From: Rhodococcus phenolicus
GTDB taxonomy: Bacteria > Actinomycetota > Actinomycetes > Mycobacteriales > Mycobacteriaceae
Length of the DNA: 64,000 nt
NCBI RefSeq assembly: GCF_001646785.1
Contig: NZ_LRRH01000020.1
Span: 81,718-145,717 of the forward strand
Direction of reading: 5' to 3'
The notes beneath the pieces were generated by a model that made no database searches, was not told where the DNA came from, and was given only the letters and a program-made list of their open reading frames with translations. The translations under genes and the position numbers were made by a program. Of the stretch, positions 53,668 through 62,399 are shown piece by piece (positions within the stretch are counted from its first letter, which is position 1; each line of letters begins with the position of its first letter).

Positions 53668-54774
53668 ATGATCGACACCCCGGTCACCGCAGTCACGGCG
53701 GCCGCCTACACCATCCCCACCGACACCGCCGAGGCCGACGGCACCCTGGCCTGGCAGTCCACCACCCTGGTGCTGGTGCAGGTGTCCGCCGGCCGGCAGG
53801 TCGGGACCGGGTGGACCTACGCCCCGGCCGCGGCCGCGGCGGTGGTCGCCGGGATCCTCGCCGACCTGGTCACCGGCGCCGACCCGGTAGACGTGCCCGG
53901 TCTGCACGAGAACATGGTCCGGGCGATCCGCAACGCCGGCCGACCCGGGATCGCCGGATGCGCCCTGTCCGCGGTCGATCTCGCCCTGTGGGACCTCAAA
54001 GCCCGGCTGTGGGGAGTGCCGCTGCATCGGTTGCTCGGCGCCCCGGCCGCGGTCGAGGTGCCGGTGTACGGGTCCGGAGGCTTCACCACCTACCGCCGCC
54101 GTCAACTCGAGGCGCAACTGTCCGGCTGGGTGCAGGAGCAGTCCATCCCGCGGGTGAAGATCAAGATCGGCCAGGGGTGGGGCACCCGCACCGACCGGGA
54201 CCTCGACCGGATCCGGCAGGCTCGCCGCATCATCGGGGAGGACACCGAACTGTACGTCGACGCCAACGGCGCCTACGGGCGCAAACAAGCGGTCCGGCTG
54301 GCTGCGGAGTCCGCCGAGGAGAACGTGGTCTGGTTCGAAGAGCCCGTCTCCTCCGACGACCTCGACGGACTTTCCCGGATCCGGCAGGTTGTGCGCCCGG
54401 ATGTGACCGCCGGTGAATACGGGTACGACCTGGCCTACTTCGAGCGGATGTGCACCGCGGGGGCGGTGGACTGTCTGCAGGCCGACATCACCCGCTGCGG
54501 CGGCATCACCGACTGGCTCAAGGTCGCCGCCGTCGCCGCCGCCCACAACCTGGAGATCTCCGGGCACTGCGCCCCGCACGCGCATGCCCACGCCGCCGCT
54601 ACGATCCCGAACCTGCGACACCTGGAGTGGTTCCACGACCACGTCCGGATCGAACAGCGGTTCTTCGACGGTGCGTTCGATCCCACCGGCGGCAGCGTGC
54701 GACCCGACCCGCACGCGCCGGGACACGGACTGACACTGCGGGCCCCGGACATCGCCCCGTTCCAGGTCGCCTGA
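53668..54774 (+). CDS. Enolase superfamily (mandelate racemase group) dehydratase
   Basis: 368 residues from an ATG. The C-terminal barrel has the base motif RVKIKIGQ (K-x-K), metal ligands in VDANGAYG (D), WFEEPV (E) and AGEYGYDLAYF (E), and GHCAPHAHAHAA with the last catalytic histidine. Such enzymes dehydrate or racemise sugar acids. Both neighbours act on pyruvate or 2-hydroxyacids, so it may supply 2-keto-3-deoxy sugar acids. The message continues into the FAD/Fe-S gene; the ribosome site of that gene overlaps the stop here. Confidence 0.9.
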   Translation: MIDTPVTAVTAAAYTIPTDTAEADGTLAWQSTTLVLVQVSAGRQVGTGWTYAPAAAAAVVAGILADLVTGADPVDVPGLHENMVRAIRNAGRPGIAGCALSAVDLALWDLKARLWGVPLHRLLGAPAAVEVPVYGSGGFTTYRRRQLEAQLSGWVQEQSIPRVKIKIGQGWGTRTDRDLDRIRQARRIIGEDTELYVDANGAYGRKQAVRLAAESAEENVVWFEEPVSSDDLDGLSRIRQVVRPDVTAGEYGYDLAYFERMCTAGAVDCLQADITRCGGITDWLKVAAVAAAHNLEISGHCAPHAHAHAAATIPNLRHLEWFHDHVRIEQRFFDGAFDPTGGSVRPDPHAPGHGLTLRAPDIAPFQVA

Positions 54775-54785
54775 AGGAGGCTGTC

Positions 54786-57700
54786 GTGACCGTCGACCAC
54801 ACCCGTACCACCCCGCTGTTCCGAGCCCTCGAGCAACGTCTGCGCGACACGGTTCTTGGCGAGGTACGGTTCGATCCGGGTTCCCGGGCCGCGTACTCCA
54901 CCGACGCCTCCAACTATCGGCAGGTTCCGATCGGGGTGGTGATCCCCCGCACCCCGGACGACGCCGAAGCCGCGGTCGCGGTGTGCCGGGAGCACGACGT
55001 GCCGGTCCTCTCCCGTGGCGGCGCGACCAGCCTGGCCGGGCAGTGCTGCAACACCGCGGTGGTGATCGATTGGACCAAATACTGCACCCGGATCGAATCG
55101 TTGGATATCGAGGCCGGCGCCCTGGTGGTGCAACCCGGCATCGCCCTCGACCGCCTCAACGACCACCTAGCCAAGTGGGGATGGATGGTCGGGCCGAAAC
55201 CGTCCACGCACGTCTCGTGCACGATCGGGGGGATGATCGGCAACAACTCCTGTGGCTCGACCGCGCAGGCTTACGGGAAGATGGCCGATTCGGTCCGCCG
55301 CCTGGAGATCCTCACCTACGACGGGCACCGGATGTGGGTGCAGCAGACCCCCGACACCGACGTCGACCGGATCGTCGCCGACGGTGGCCGGGCCGGGGAA
55401 ATCTATGCCGCGCTGCGGGAACTGCGCGACCGCTACGCCGACGACATCCGGGCGCGGTATCCCGATATTCCCCGACGGGTGTCCGGGTACAACCTCGACC
55501 AGTTGTTGCCCGAGAACAATTTTCACGTCGCCCGCCTGCTCGTCGGCTCGGAAAGCACCCTGGTCACCGTGCTGCGGGCGGAACTGTCCCTGGTGCGGGT
55601 TCCGGCCGCGAACTCGTTGGTCCTGCTCGGGTTCGACGACATCTGCGCCGCCGCCGACGCCGTCCCCCGGATCCTGGAACATTCTCCGGCCGCCCTCGAA
55701 GGGATCGATCACCGGTTGGTCCAGCTCGAGCACAGCCAGCACCTCGCCGCCGCGGCCCTACGGGAACTACCCGACGGCAGCGCGTGGTTGATGGTGCAAT
55801 TCAACGGCGACAGCAAAGACGCCGCCGATCGCACAGCCCGGGCCATGATCGAGGACCTCCGCTCGGTCACCCCGCACGCGAAACTCCTCGACGATCCCGA
55901 CCACGAGAAGCAGGTGTGGGCCGCCCGCGAGGCCGGTCTCGGCGCCACCGCCTATCCGCCGAACGACCCGGAAACCCACGAGGGCTGGGAGGACGCTGCC
56001 GTCCCCCCGGCCCGGCTCGGAGACTATCTGCGCGACTTCCGGGAATTGCTGACCACCTACGGTTACGGAACCGCCTCCCTGTACGGGCATTTCGGCCACG
56101 GTTGCGTACACACCCGCATCCCGTTCGACCTACGCACCGCCGAGGGCATAGCGAAGTACCGGTCCTTCGCAATCGAATCCGCCCACCTGGTCGTCGACTA
56201 CGGCGGGTCGCTGTCCGGGGAGCACGGTGATGGGCAATCCCGCGCCGAGCTGCTGCCGATCATGTTCGGCGCGAACATCGTGACCGCCTTCGAGACCCTC
56301 AAATCCGTGTTCGACCCCGGCGATCGGATGAATCCCGGCAAGATCGTCCACCCCTACCGCCTCGACGACAACCTGCGGCAAGGAGTGCACTACCTGCCGC
56401 TCGAACCGGCCACCGTCTTCGCCTACCCCGACGATCAGCACCGGTTCAGCCGGGCCGCGGCCCGCTGCGTCGGCGTCGGCAAGTGCCGCGGCCACGAATC
56501 GGGGGTGATGTGCCCGTCCTACCGGGCCACCGGCGAGGAGGAACACTCCACCCGGGGCCGGGCCCGGCTGTTGTTCGAGATGCTCCAGGGCGATGTCATC
56601 ACCGACGGCTGGAGATCGACCGCTGTGCGCGACGCCCTCGATCTGTGCCTGGCCTGCAAAGGATGCCTGTCCGACTGCCCCGTGAACGTCGACATGGCCA
56701 CCTACAAGGCCGAATTCCTCTCCCACCACTACCGGCATCGACTGCGCCCCCCGGCGCACTACTCGATGGGCTGGCTCCCGATGTGGGCGCGCCTGGCCTC
56801 CGCCGCCCCGGCACTGGTCAACACCCTCACCCACAACCCCGCACTGGCCGGGCCAATCAAGATTGCCGGTGGTGTCGACCGGCGCCGCCCCCTTCCCCGA
56901 TTCGCCCGGCAACGATTCACCGACTGGTGGGCGCATCGCGCACCCCACCCCGCGCCCCGGGGCCGGGGAACCGTGCTGTTGTGGCCGGACACCTTCACCA
57001 ACAACTTCGATCCCCACATCGCGAAGGACGCCGTCACAGTCCTCGAGGCTGCCGACTTCACCGTAGAGGTCCCCGAGCAGACCGTGTGCTGCGGGCTGAC
57101 CTGGATCTCCACCGGCCAACTCGCCACCGCACAGAACGTGCTGACCCGCACCCTGCAGGTGCTGGCGCCGGCGCTGCGAACCGGCACCCCCGTGGTGGTC
57201 CTCGAACCGAGCTGCGCCGCCGTGTTCCGCTCCGACCTGCCGAAACTGCTGAACGGCAACGAGGACGCGCGGCGCCTCGCCGCCCAGACCTACACTCTCG
57301 GGGAATTTCTGCAACACAAGGCCGCCGGCTGGACGCCCCCGCAGCTCGAGAAGATCTCCGCGATCATCCAGCCGCACTGTCATCAACACGCCGTCCTCGA
57401 TCCCGGCGCCGACGAGAAGTCCCTGGAGGCCGCGGGCGTGGACACCACGGTCCTCGACGCGGGCTGCTGCGGACTCGCCGGGAACTTCGGTTTCGAACGT
57501 GGCCACTACGATGTTTCCGTCGCGTGCGCCGAGGACACTCTCCTGCCCGCCATCCGCAGCAAAGCCACCGATACTTTGGTGGTCGCCGACGGTTTCAGTT
57601 GCCGCACCCAGATTCGCGACCTCACCGACGACGCTGCGCCGCTGCACGCCGCGCAGGTCCTCGCCGCCGCGATCGGCGGCACTCCGCTTGCCGCGCAGCG

Positions 57701-57812
57701 GCCCGAAAGTCCGCCGCGACGAATGTGGGTGCCCCACCGCCGCACCATGTGGGCCGCCGTGCCCGTCTTCGCCGCGACCGCAGCGGTCGCGGCCCACCGC
57801 ATCCGGCGGTAG
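54786..57812 (+). CDS. FAD-linked and Fe-S 2-hydroxyacid dehydrogenase (D-lactate/D-2-hydroxyglutarate type), membrane-anchored
   Basis: 1008 residues from a GTG with AAGGAGG 5 nt upstream. Domain order: FAD-binding PCMH (VPVLSRGGATSLAGQ; IGNNSCGSTAQAYG), FAD-oxidase C domain (FGHGCVHTRIPFD; SGEHGDGQSRAELL), two 4Fe-4S motifs (CVGVGKCRGHESGVMCPSY and CLACKGCLSDCPV), and two CCG half-domains (CCGLTW and CCGLAGNFGFERGHYD). The last 25 residues (MWAAVPVFAATAAVAAHRI) form a helix, an unusual anchor. It oxidises a 2-hydroxyacid and passes electrons to quinone or an unknown carrier. Confidence 0.93.
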   Translation: MTVDHTRTTPLFRALEQRLRDTVLGEVRFDPGSRAAYSTDASNYRQVPIGVVIPRTPDDAEAAVAVCREHDVPVLSRGGATSLAGQCCNTAVVIDWTKYCTRIESLDIEAGALVVQPGIALDRLNDHLAKWGWMVGPKPSTHVSCTIGGMIGNNSCGSTAQAYGKMADSVRRLEILTYDGHRMWVQQTPDTDVDRIVADGGRAGEIYAALRELRDRYADDIRARYPDIPRRVSGYNLDQLLPENNFHVARLLVGSESTLVTVLRAELSLVRVPAANSLVLLGFDDICAAADAVPRILEHSPAALEGIDHRLVQLEHSQHLAAAALRELPDGSAWLMVQFNGDSKDAADRTARAMIEDLRSVTPHAKLLDDPDHEKQVWAAREAGLGATAYPPNDPETHEGWEDAAVPPARLGDYLRDFRELLTTYGYGTASLYGHFGHGCVHTRIPFDLRTAEGIAKYRSFAIESAHLVVDYGGSLSGEHGDGQSRAELLPIMFGANIVTAFETLKSVFDPGDRMNPGKIVHPYRLDDNLRQGVHYLPLEPATVFAYPDDQHRFSRAAARCVGVGKCRGHESGVMCPSYRATGEEEHSTRGRARLLFEMLQGDVITDGWRSTAVRDALDLCLACKGCLSDCPVNVDMATYKAEFLSHHYRHRLRPPAHYSMGWLPMWARLASAAPALVNTLTHNPALAGPIKIAGGVDRRRPLPRFARQRFTDWWAHRAPHPAPRGRGTVLLWPDTFTNNFDPHIAKDAVTVLEAADFTVEVPEQTVCCGLTWISTGQLATAQNVLTRTLQVLAPALRTGTPVVVLEPSCAAVFRSDLPKLLNGNEDARRLAAQTYTLGEFLQHKAAGWTPPQLEKISAIIQPHCHQHAVLDPGADEKSLEAAGVDTTVLDAGCCGLAGNFGFERGHYDVSVACAEDTLLPAIRSKATDTLVVADGFSCRTQIRDLTDDAAPLHAAQVLAAAIGGTPLAAQRPESPPRRMWVPHRRTMWAAVPVFAATAAVAAHRIRR

Positions 57813-58202
57813 GCACCACCCACAGAGCCCACCGCACGATGAGCCGTCCACCGGCGTCGGCCTCGCAATCGACGAACGGACGGTGCTGCCTGCAGCAGCA
57901 GACACGGTTCGGAACGGTGCCTGCACCCGGAGGCGACGGCCGGGCGGGACCGGTCCAGCGGTCACTGCCGCGTGGTGCTGTGTCGGCAGGGGGGCAGGCG
58001 TACCCGGAGATCGACAGTATCGCCCCGCTGACCCGCGAGCAGCCGCAGTAGCGCTTGCAGGCGCGTCGATCGGACCAGCCGTACAGACTGGACTGCCGAC
58101 TGCCGTGAGTATCCGACGCTCGATGGCCGCCCTGGTGGACCGGTGGGTCATCGCCGTCGCGTTCCGAGCCGGGACGACGTGCCCGATTCCCGGGCTCGCC
58201 GG

Positions 58203-58505
58203 TCAGATCGCCGCCGAATTCGAGTGGTGCAGTTGATCTTCGCGATACCCACCCTGACCCATGCCGATGGAACCGACATCGTTCATGAACTCGATGGCCG
58301 TGACCCACTTGACCATCTTGTAGCCGAGTTGGTTCTCCAGCCGGACGCGCAGGGGCGCGCCGTGTTCCACCGGTAGGGGCGCACCATTCATCTCCATCGC
58401 CAGCATCGCCTGATCGGCGCGCGCGACATCGAGGGGGACCGACTCGTAGAAGTATCCGTAGCGGCCCTCACCTTCGGTGAGAGGTTCTCGGGGCCGTGGC
58501 GACAC
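58203..58505 (-). pseudogene. Fragment of a YedY/SoxC-like molybdopterin oxidoreductase
   Basis: About 95 residues of the C-terminal half remain: YGYFYESVPLDVARADQAMLAMEMNGAPLP, GAPLRVRLENQLGYKMVKW and GQGGYREDQ, which are characteristic of sulfite-oxidase-fold enzymes. The N-terminal Moco-binding part and its cysteine are missing, and upstream frames are disrupted. The 57813-58202 stretch shows no recognisable gene. Confidence 0.7.
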
Positions 58506-58519
58506 GCGTCACTTCGGTG

Positions 58520-58674
58520 GTGTCCAGTCGGCGAACGGCTCTCACGTGGGAGGCGCCATCATCGCGGCCAGTCAGGGCTACACCTCAAAGGTGGCGGCTC
58601 GGAACGGGATTGCCTCGGTCAAATCCAACGCTGCCTCAGCTCCCATCGAGGACTTGACCACACAGCACGTGTGA
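58520..58674 (+). pseudogene. Fragment of a YegP/DUF1508 protein gene
   Basis: The plus-strand frame reads GAIIAASQGYTSKVAARNGIASVKSNAASAPIEDLT, a nearly complete DUF1508 repeat, but the N-terminal strand is disrupted (VQSANGSHVG with an insertion) and there is no clear start. Found antisense and next to the YedY-like fragment. 58680-58822 has no recognisable gene. Confidence 0.55.
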
Positions 58675-58822
58675 ACCCAGAGCGGTTCGCCACCGGTGTC
58701 GGCCCCCGATACCGCCGTGAATCGGCGAGCTGTTCAGAACGCGTGGAGGGACGGCTGCCTCGGGGTCAGCAGGTCCGGAGTCGATGCCGCGAAGGTAATC
58801 TCGGACCCATCGCGGCATCCGA

Positions 58823-59332
58823 TCACGGGTGGATCGGCCACAACAATGTCAGCGCATCGTCGGTGGCCGGTTCGCCGGCGGCCACGGCAAAGGTGTCGAA
58901 CGCAGCGGCGAGCCCGTCGCGTTGGGAGGCAGTCAGCCGTTTGAGCACAGCGGCGATGGCGTCACGCCGATGGTCTGTAACCGTCTGTACGAGGGCTGCA
59001 CCCGACGGCGTCAGCGTCAGGGCGAGTTTGCGGCGGTCCTCCGGAGAATCACGCCGGTCCAGCAATCCTGCCTTGATCAGCTTGTCCACCGCTCTGCTGG
59101 CATTGGAGGAATCGACTCCGAGCTCATCCGCCACGACCCCGAGACCGAGCGGACCCCGCGTGCCCACGAGCACCAGAATGCGCAGCTGGGGGATGCTCAC
59201 GCGATCCTCGACCTCGGCCACGGAGGCCGCTGCGATTCCCACCAATGACCGCGAAGCCCACATCACCGCGTCGACCTGCCGATCGAACTTCTTCGGACGT
59301 CGTCGAGGGGAAGACCGGGTCGGGGCATCCAT
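58823..59332 (-). CDS. MarR family regulator (MarR2 of the island)
   Basis: 169 residues from an ATG with GGAGG 8 nt upstream (a GTG 13 codons further up is less likely). Winged helix: GPLGLGVVADELGVDSSNASRAVDKLIKAGLLDRRDSPEDRRKLALTL. It is a paralogue of MarR1 and shares most recognition-helix residues with it, so both may bind the same 23-bp motif. Divergent from the molybdoenzyme gene across a 106-bp gap that carries site 4. Confidence 0.9.
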   Translation of the reverse strand: MDAPTRSSPRRRPKKFDRQVDAVMWASRSLVGIAAASVAEVEDRVSIPQLRILVLVGTRGPLGLGVVADELGVDSSNASRAVDKLIKAGLLDRRDSPEDRRKLALTLTPSGAALVQTVTDHRRDAIAAVLKRLTASQRDGLAAAFDTFAVAAGEPATDDALTLLWPIHP

Positions 59333-59351
59333 GCCGTTATCCTCCGTCAGT

Positions 59352-59374
59352 CCGTGCACTTCGGCAACCATTGC
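59352..59374 (+). promoter_or_regulatory. Island operator motif, site 4 (between MarR2 and the molybdoenzyme)
   Basis: Contains GCAACCATTGC (59364-59374), identical in 11 bases with site 1, while the left TTGCG half-site is degenerate. It lies 20 bp from the MarR2 start and 65 bp before the molybdoenzyme start. Confidence 0.55.
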
Positions 59375-59438
59375 ACCCGCGCAGGTAATTCACCCCGGGG
59401 TGACGTTTGCCCGCTCCTGTCGTGGGTACTGCCAGGCT

Positions 59439-61907
59439 ATGACGTCGACGGATCGCATCGGACATCCCTGGGGCACACGCACCCCGTACGGCCCCGGGGA
59501 GGTGTGGCCGACACGGGTCGATTCCTTCCTCGCCGACGGGGTGACCGACAACGACGTCGACCGATGGGTGCAGTCGGCGACGATCCTGCATTCCAACGGC
59601 GACGGTCTGGACATCGCGGTCAAGGACGGACGGATCGTCGGGGTGCGTGGACGGGCGGTCGATCGGGTCAACCACGGGCGGCTCGACCCGAAGGATCTGT
59701 TCGGCTGGCAGGCCAATCATTCGTCGGACCGGCTCACGAGGCCACTGATCCGGCGCCGTGGCAAACTCGTGGAAACCGATTGGGACACAGCGATGGATGC
59801 CGTCGTCGATCGCACCGGACAGTTGCTCGACGAACGCGGGCCGAGTTCGATCGGTTTCTACACCACCGGGCAGTTGTTCCTCGAGGAGTATTACACTCTC
59901 GCGCTGATCGGCCACGGTGGCATCGGCACCAACCACATGGACGGCAACACCCGGTTGTGCACGGCGACGGCCGCTGCGGCACTCAAGGAGTCGTTCGCCT
60001 GTGATGGGCAGCCGGGCTCCTATACCGACATCGACCACGCCGACGTCATCGCCCTGTACGGACACAACATGGCCGAGACTCAGACGGTGCTGTGGATGCG
60101 CATCCTCGATCGGCTCGCCGGGCCGAATCCACCGTCGGTGATCTGTGTGGATCCGCGACAGACGCCGGTGGCGCGGGCGGCGACAGTGCATCTGGCGCCC
60201 CGGCCGGGCACGAACGTGATGCTCATGAACGCGTTGCTGCACGAGATCGTGCGCAACGAGTGGATCGACCGAGACTATCTCGAGGCCCACACCGTCGGCT
60301 TCGCCGAACTGCAGAGCCAACTCGAACACTATCCGACCGAGAAGGCCGCCGAGGTGTGCGATGTGCCGGTCGCGGATCTGCGTGCCGCCGCCCGCATTCT
60401 CGGCACCGCGAAGCGGCTGCTGTCGACGGTGTTGCAGGGTTTCTACCAGTCGCATCAAGCGACCGCGGCTGCGGTACAGGTCAACAACGTTCATCTGGTG
60501 CGCGGCATGCTCGGCAAACCGGGCTGCGGGGTGCTGCAGATGAACGGACAGCCCACCGCCCAGAACACCCGCGAATGCGGAGCCGACGGTGACCTGCCGG
60601 CATTCCGGAACTGGGCCAACGACGCCCACGTCCAGGATCTGGCCCGGGTGTGGAACATCGACCCGATGCGGATCCCGCACTACACCGCGCCGACCCATCT
60701 GATGCAGATGATGCGCTACGTCGAGGACGGCTCGATCCGGTTCCTCTATGTCAACGGCACCAATCCGGCGGTGTCGTTGCCCGAACTCGACCGCATCCGC
60801 AAGATCCTCGGGCAGGATCGGCTGTTCCTGGTGGTGCAGGACATCTTCCTGTCCGAGACCGCACAACTGGCCGACGTCGTCCTCCCCGCTGCGACGTGGG
60901 GGGAGAAGACCGGAACGTTCACCAATGTCGATCGAACGGTGCATCTGTCGGAGCAAGCGGTCGAGCCGCCGGGGCAGGCCCGGCCCGATCTCGACATCTT
61001 CATCGACTACGCCCATCGGCTGGGACTCGAGGACAAGGACGGCGCCCCGCTGGTGAAATGGTCCACCCCGGAGGAGGCCTTCGAGGCGTGGAAGAAGTGC
61101 ACGGCCGGACGTCCCTGCGATTACACGGGCATCACCTACGACAAGCTGCGCGGCGGCAGCGGCATCCAGTGGCCCTGCAACGATGACCATCCCGACGGCA
61201 CCGAACGTCTCTACACCGGCGGACGGTTCTGGTCCTCCCCGGACTACTGCGAGAGCTACGGTCGGGACATGGTGACCGGAGCGCCGCTGGAACCGACCGA
61301 GTACAAGGCGATGAACCCGTACGGCAAGGCGATCATCAAGGCCGGCGAGTATCTCCCGCTGCACGAGACGGTGACCGACGACTATCCCTACTTCCTCACC
61401 ACCGGTCGCACCCTGTACCACTTCCACACCCGCACCAAAACCGGACGGGCACCGCAACTGCAGCAGGCCGCGCCCGAAGTGTGGGTGGAGATGTCCGAAC
61501 ACGATGCGCACCGGCACGGCTGGTCCGAAGGGGACCTGCTGCGGATCACCACGCCCCGCGGCCGGGTGGAAGCGAAGCTGCGGATCAGCGGCATCCGTCC
61601 CGGCGTGGTGTTCCTGCCGTTCCACTACGGCTACTGGGACACCCCCGCCGGGCACGAACCGGGCGGCGAGGACGGGAGAGCCGCGAACGAACTCACGCTC
61701 ACCGACTGGGACCCGGCGTCGAAGCAACCGTTGTTCAAAGGCGGCGCTGCCCGCCTCGAGCGAATCCGGGCCGGGGACGGCACCACATCCGCAGCGCCGA
61801 CGACGACCGCGTCGAAACCGGTCGGCGCAGGGGTGCCCGACACCGTCGGGGGCCCGGACGCGACCGCGGCCGAGCAACTGCCCGATCCTCGTGGAGGTGC
61901 GAGGTGA
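59439..61907 (+). CDS. Molybdopterin oxidoreductase (DMSO reductase superfamily) lacking the N-terminal 4Fe-4S ligands
   Basis: 822 residues. The four Moco domains are present: DRLTRPLIRRRGKLVETDWDTAMD, TTGQLFLEEYYTLALIGHGGIGTNHMDGN, the probable Mo ligand cysteine in NTRLCTATAAAALKESF, and the C-terminal dinucleotide domain VWVEMSEHDAHRHGWSEGDLLRITTPRG. The family's N-terminal C-x2-C-x3-C...C cluster is absent: the region reads VDRWVQSATILHSNGDGLDIAVKDGRIVGVRG and GRLDPKDLFG. It resembles NasA/NapA-type enzymes but cannot hold the usual cluster. No signal peptide, so cytoplasmic. Substrate unknown. Confidence 0.88.
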   Translation: MTSTDRIGHPWGTRTPYGPGEVWPTRVDSFLADGVTDNDVDRWVQSATILHSNGDGLDIAVKDGRIVGVRGRAVDRVNHGRLDPKDLFGWQANHSSDRLTRPLIRRRGKLVETDWDTAMDAVVDRTGQLLDERGPSSIGFYTTGQLFLEEYYTLALIGHGGIGTNHMDGNTRLCTATAAAALKESFACDGQPGSYTDIDHADVIALYGHNMAETQTVLWMRILDRLAGPNPPSVICVDPRQTPVARAATVHLAPRPGTNVMLMNALLHEIVRNEWIDRDYLEAHTVGFAELQSQLEHYPTEKAAEVCDVPVADLRAAARILGTAKRLLSTVLQGFYQSHQATAAAVQVNNVHLVRGMLGKPGCGVLQMNGQPTAQNTRECGADGDLPAFRNWANDAHVQDLARVWNIDPMRIPHYTAPTHLMQMMRYVEDGSIRFLYVNGTNPAVSLPELDRIRKILGQDRLFLVVQDIFLSETAQLADVVLPAATWGEKTGTFTNVDRTVHLSEQAVEPPGQARPDLDIFIDYAHRLGLEDKDGAPLVKWSTPEEAFEAWKKCTAGRPCDYTGITYDKLRGGSGIQWPCNDDHPDGTERLYTGGRFWSSPDYCESYGRDMVTGAPLEPTEYKAMNPYGKAIIKAGEYLPLHETVTDDYPYFLTTGRTLYHFHTRTKTGRAPQLQQAAPEVWVEMSEHDAHRHGWSEGDLLRITTPRGRVEAKLRISGIRPGVVFLPFHYGYWDTPAGHEPGGEDGRAANELTLTDWDPASKQPLFKGGAARLERIRAGDGTTSAAPTTTASKPVGAGVPDTVGGPDATAAEQLPDPRGGAR

Positions 61908-62392
61908 ACAAGCTGGCACTGGCGATCCAGGAGCTGCACCGCTCGGAGAACGATCTGGCGGCGGAGTTGCTGCAGGTCTCCGATCGGCACAAGGTCGACC
62001 ATGAGATTTTCCATGTCGCTCGCGATGTTGCCGGATGGTCGCAACAACACGTACGCGAACTAGCCTGGGTGGGAACGGATTACGGGCTCGATCTCGATGC
62101 CGAGCCCGACCGTGACCCGACGATGCTTGCGAAGGTACGGCAGAAGGGCAGCGAGCTGCTCGGCCGGCACCACGCACCGGCATTGTTGTTGCTACGGGAC
62201 CTACGCGAGCTCCACCGCAAGGCTGCCGGGGTCTCGCTGGACTGGGAGATCCTGGCTCAGACCGCCCAAGCGCTCGGCGACCGGGAACTGCTCGCCGTCA
62301 CGAAACGCTGCCACCCTCAAACACTGCGGCAATTACGGTGGGCCAACTCCAAACTCAAGGAGATATCTGCTCAGGCCATGGTCACCGATTGA
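61904..62392 (+). CDS. Small helical protein coupled to the molybdoenzyme
   Basis: 162 residues from a GTG that overlaps the upstream stop (GTGA). Predicted mostly alpha-helical, with several His/Glu-rich turns (ELHRSENDLAAELLQVSDRHKVDHEIFHVARDVAG; LGRHHAPALLLLRDLRELHRKA) that recall ferritin-like or hemerythrin-like helices, though no exact metal motif is seen. Overlap suggests a chaperone or electron-transfer partner for the molybdoenzyme. Confidence 0.7.
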   Translation: MNKLALAIQELHRSENDLAAELLQVSDRHKVDHEIFHVARDVAGWSQQHVRELAWVGTDYGLDLDAEPDRDPTMLAKVRQKGSELLGRHHAPALLLLRDLRELHRKAAGVSLDWEILAQTAQALGDRELLAVTKRCHPQTLRQLRWANSKLKEISAQAMVTD

Positions 62393-62399
62393 GCGACCG

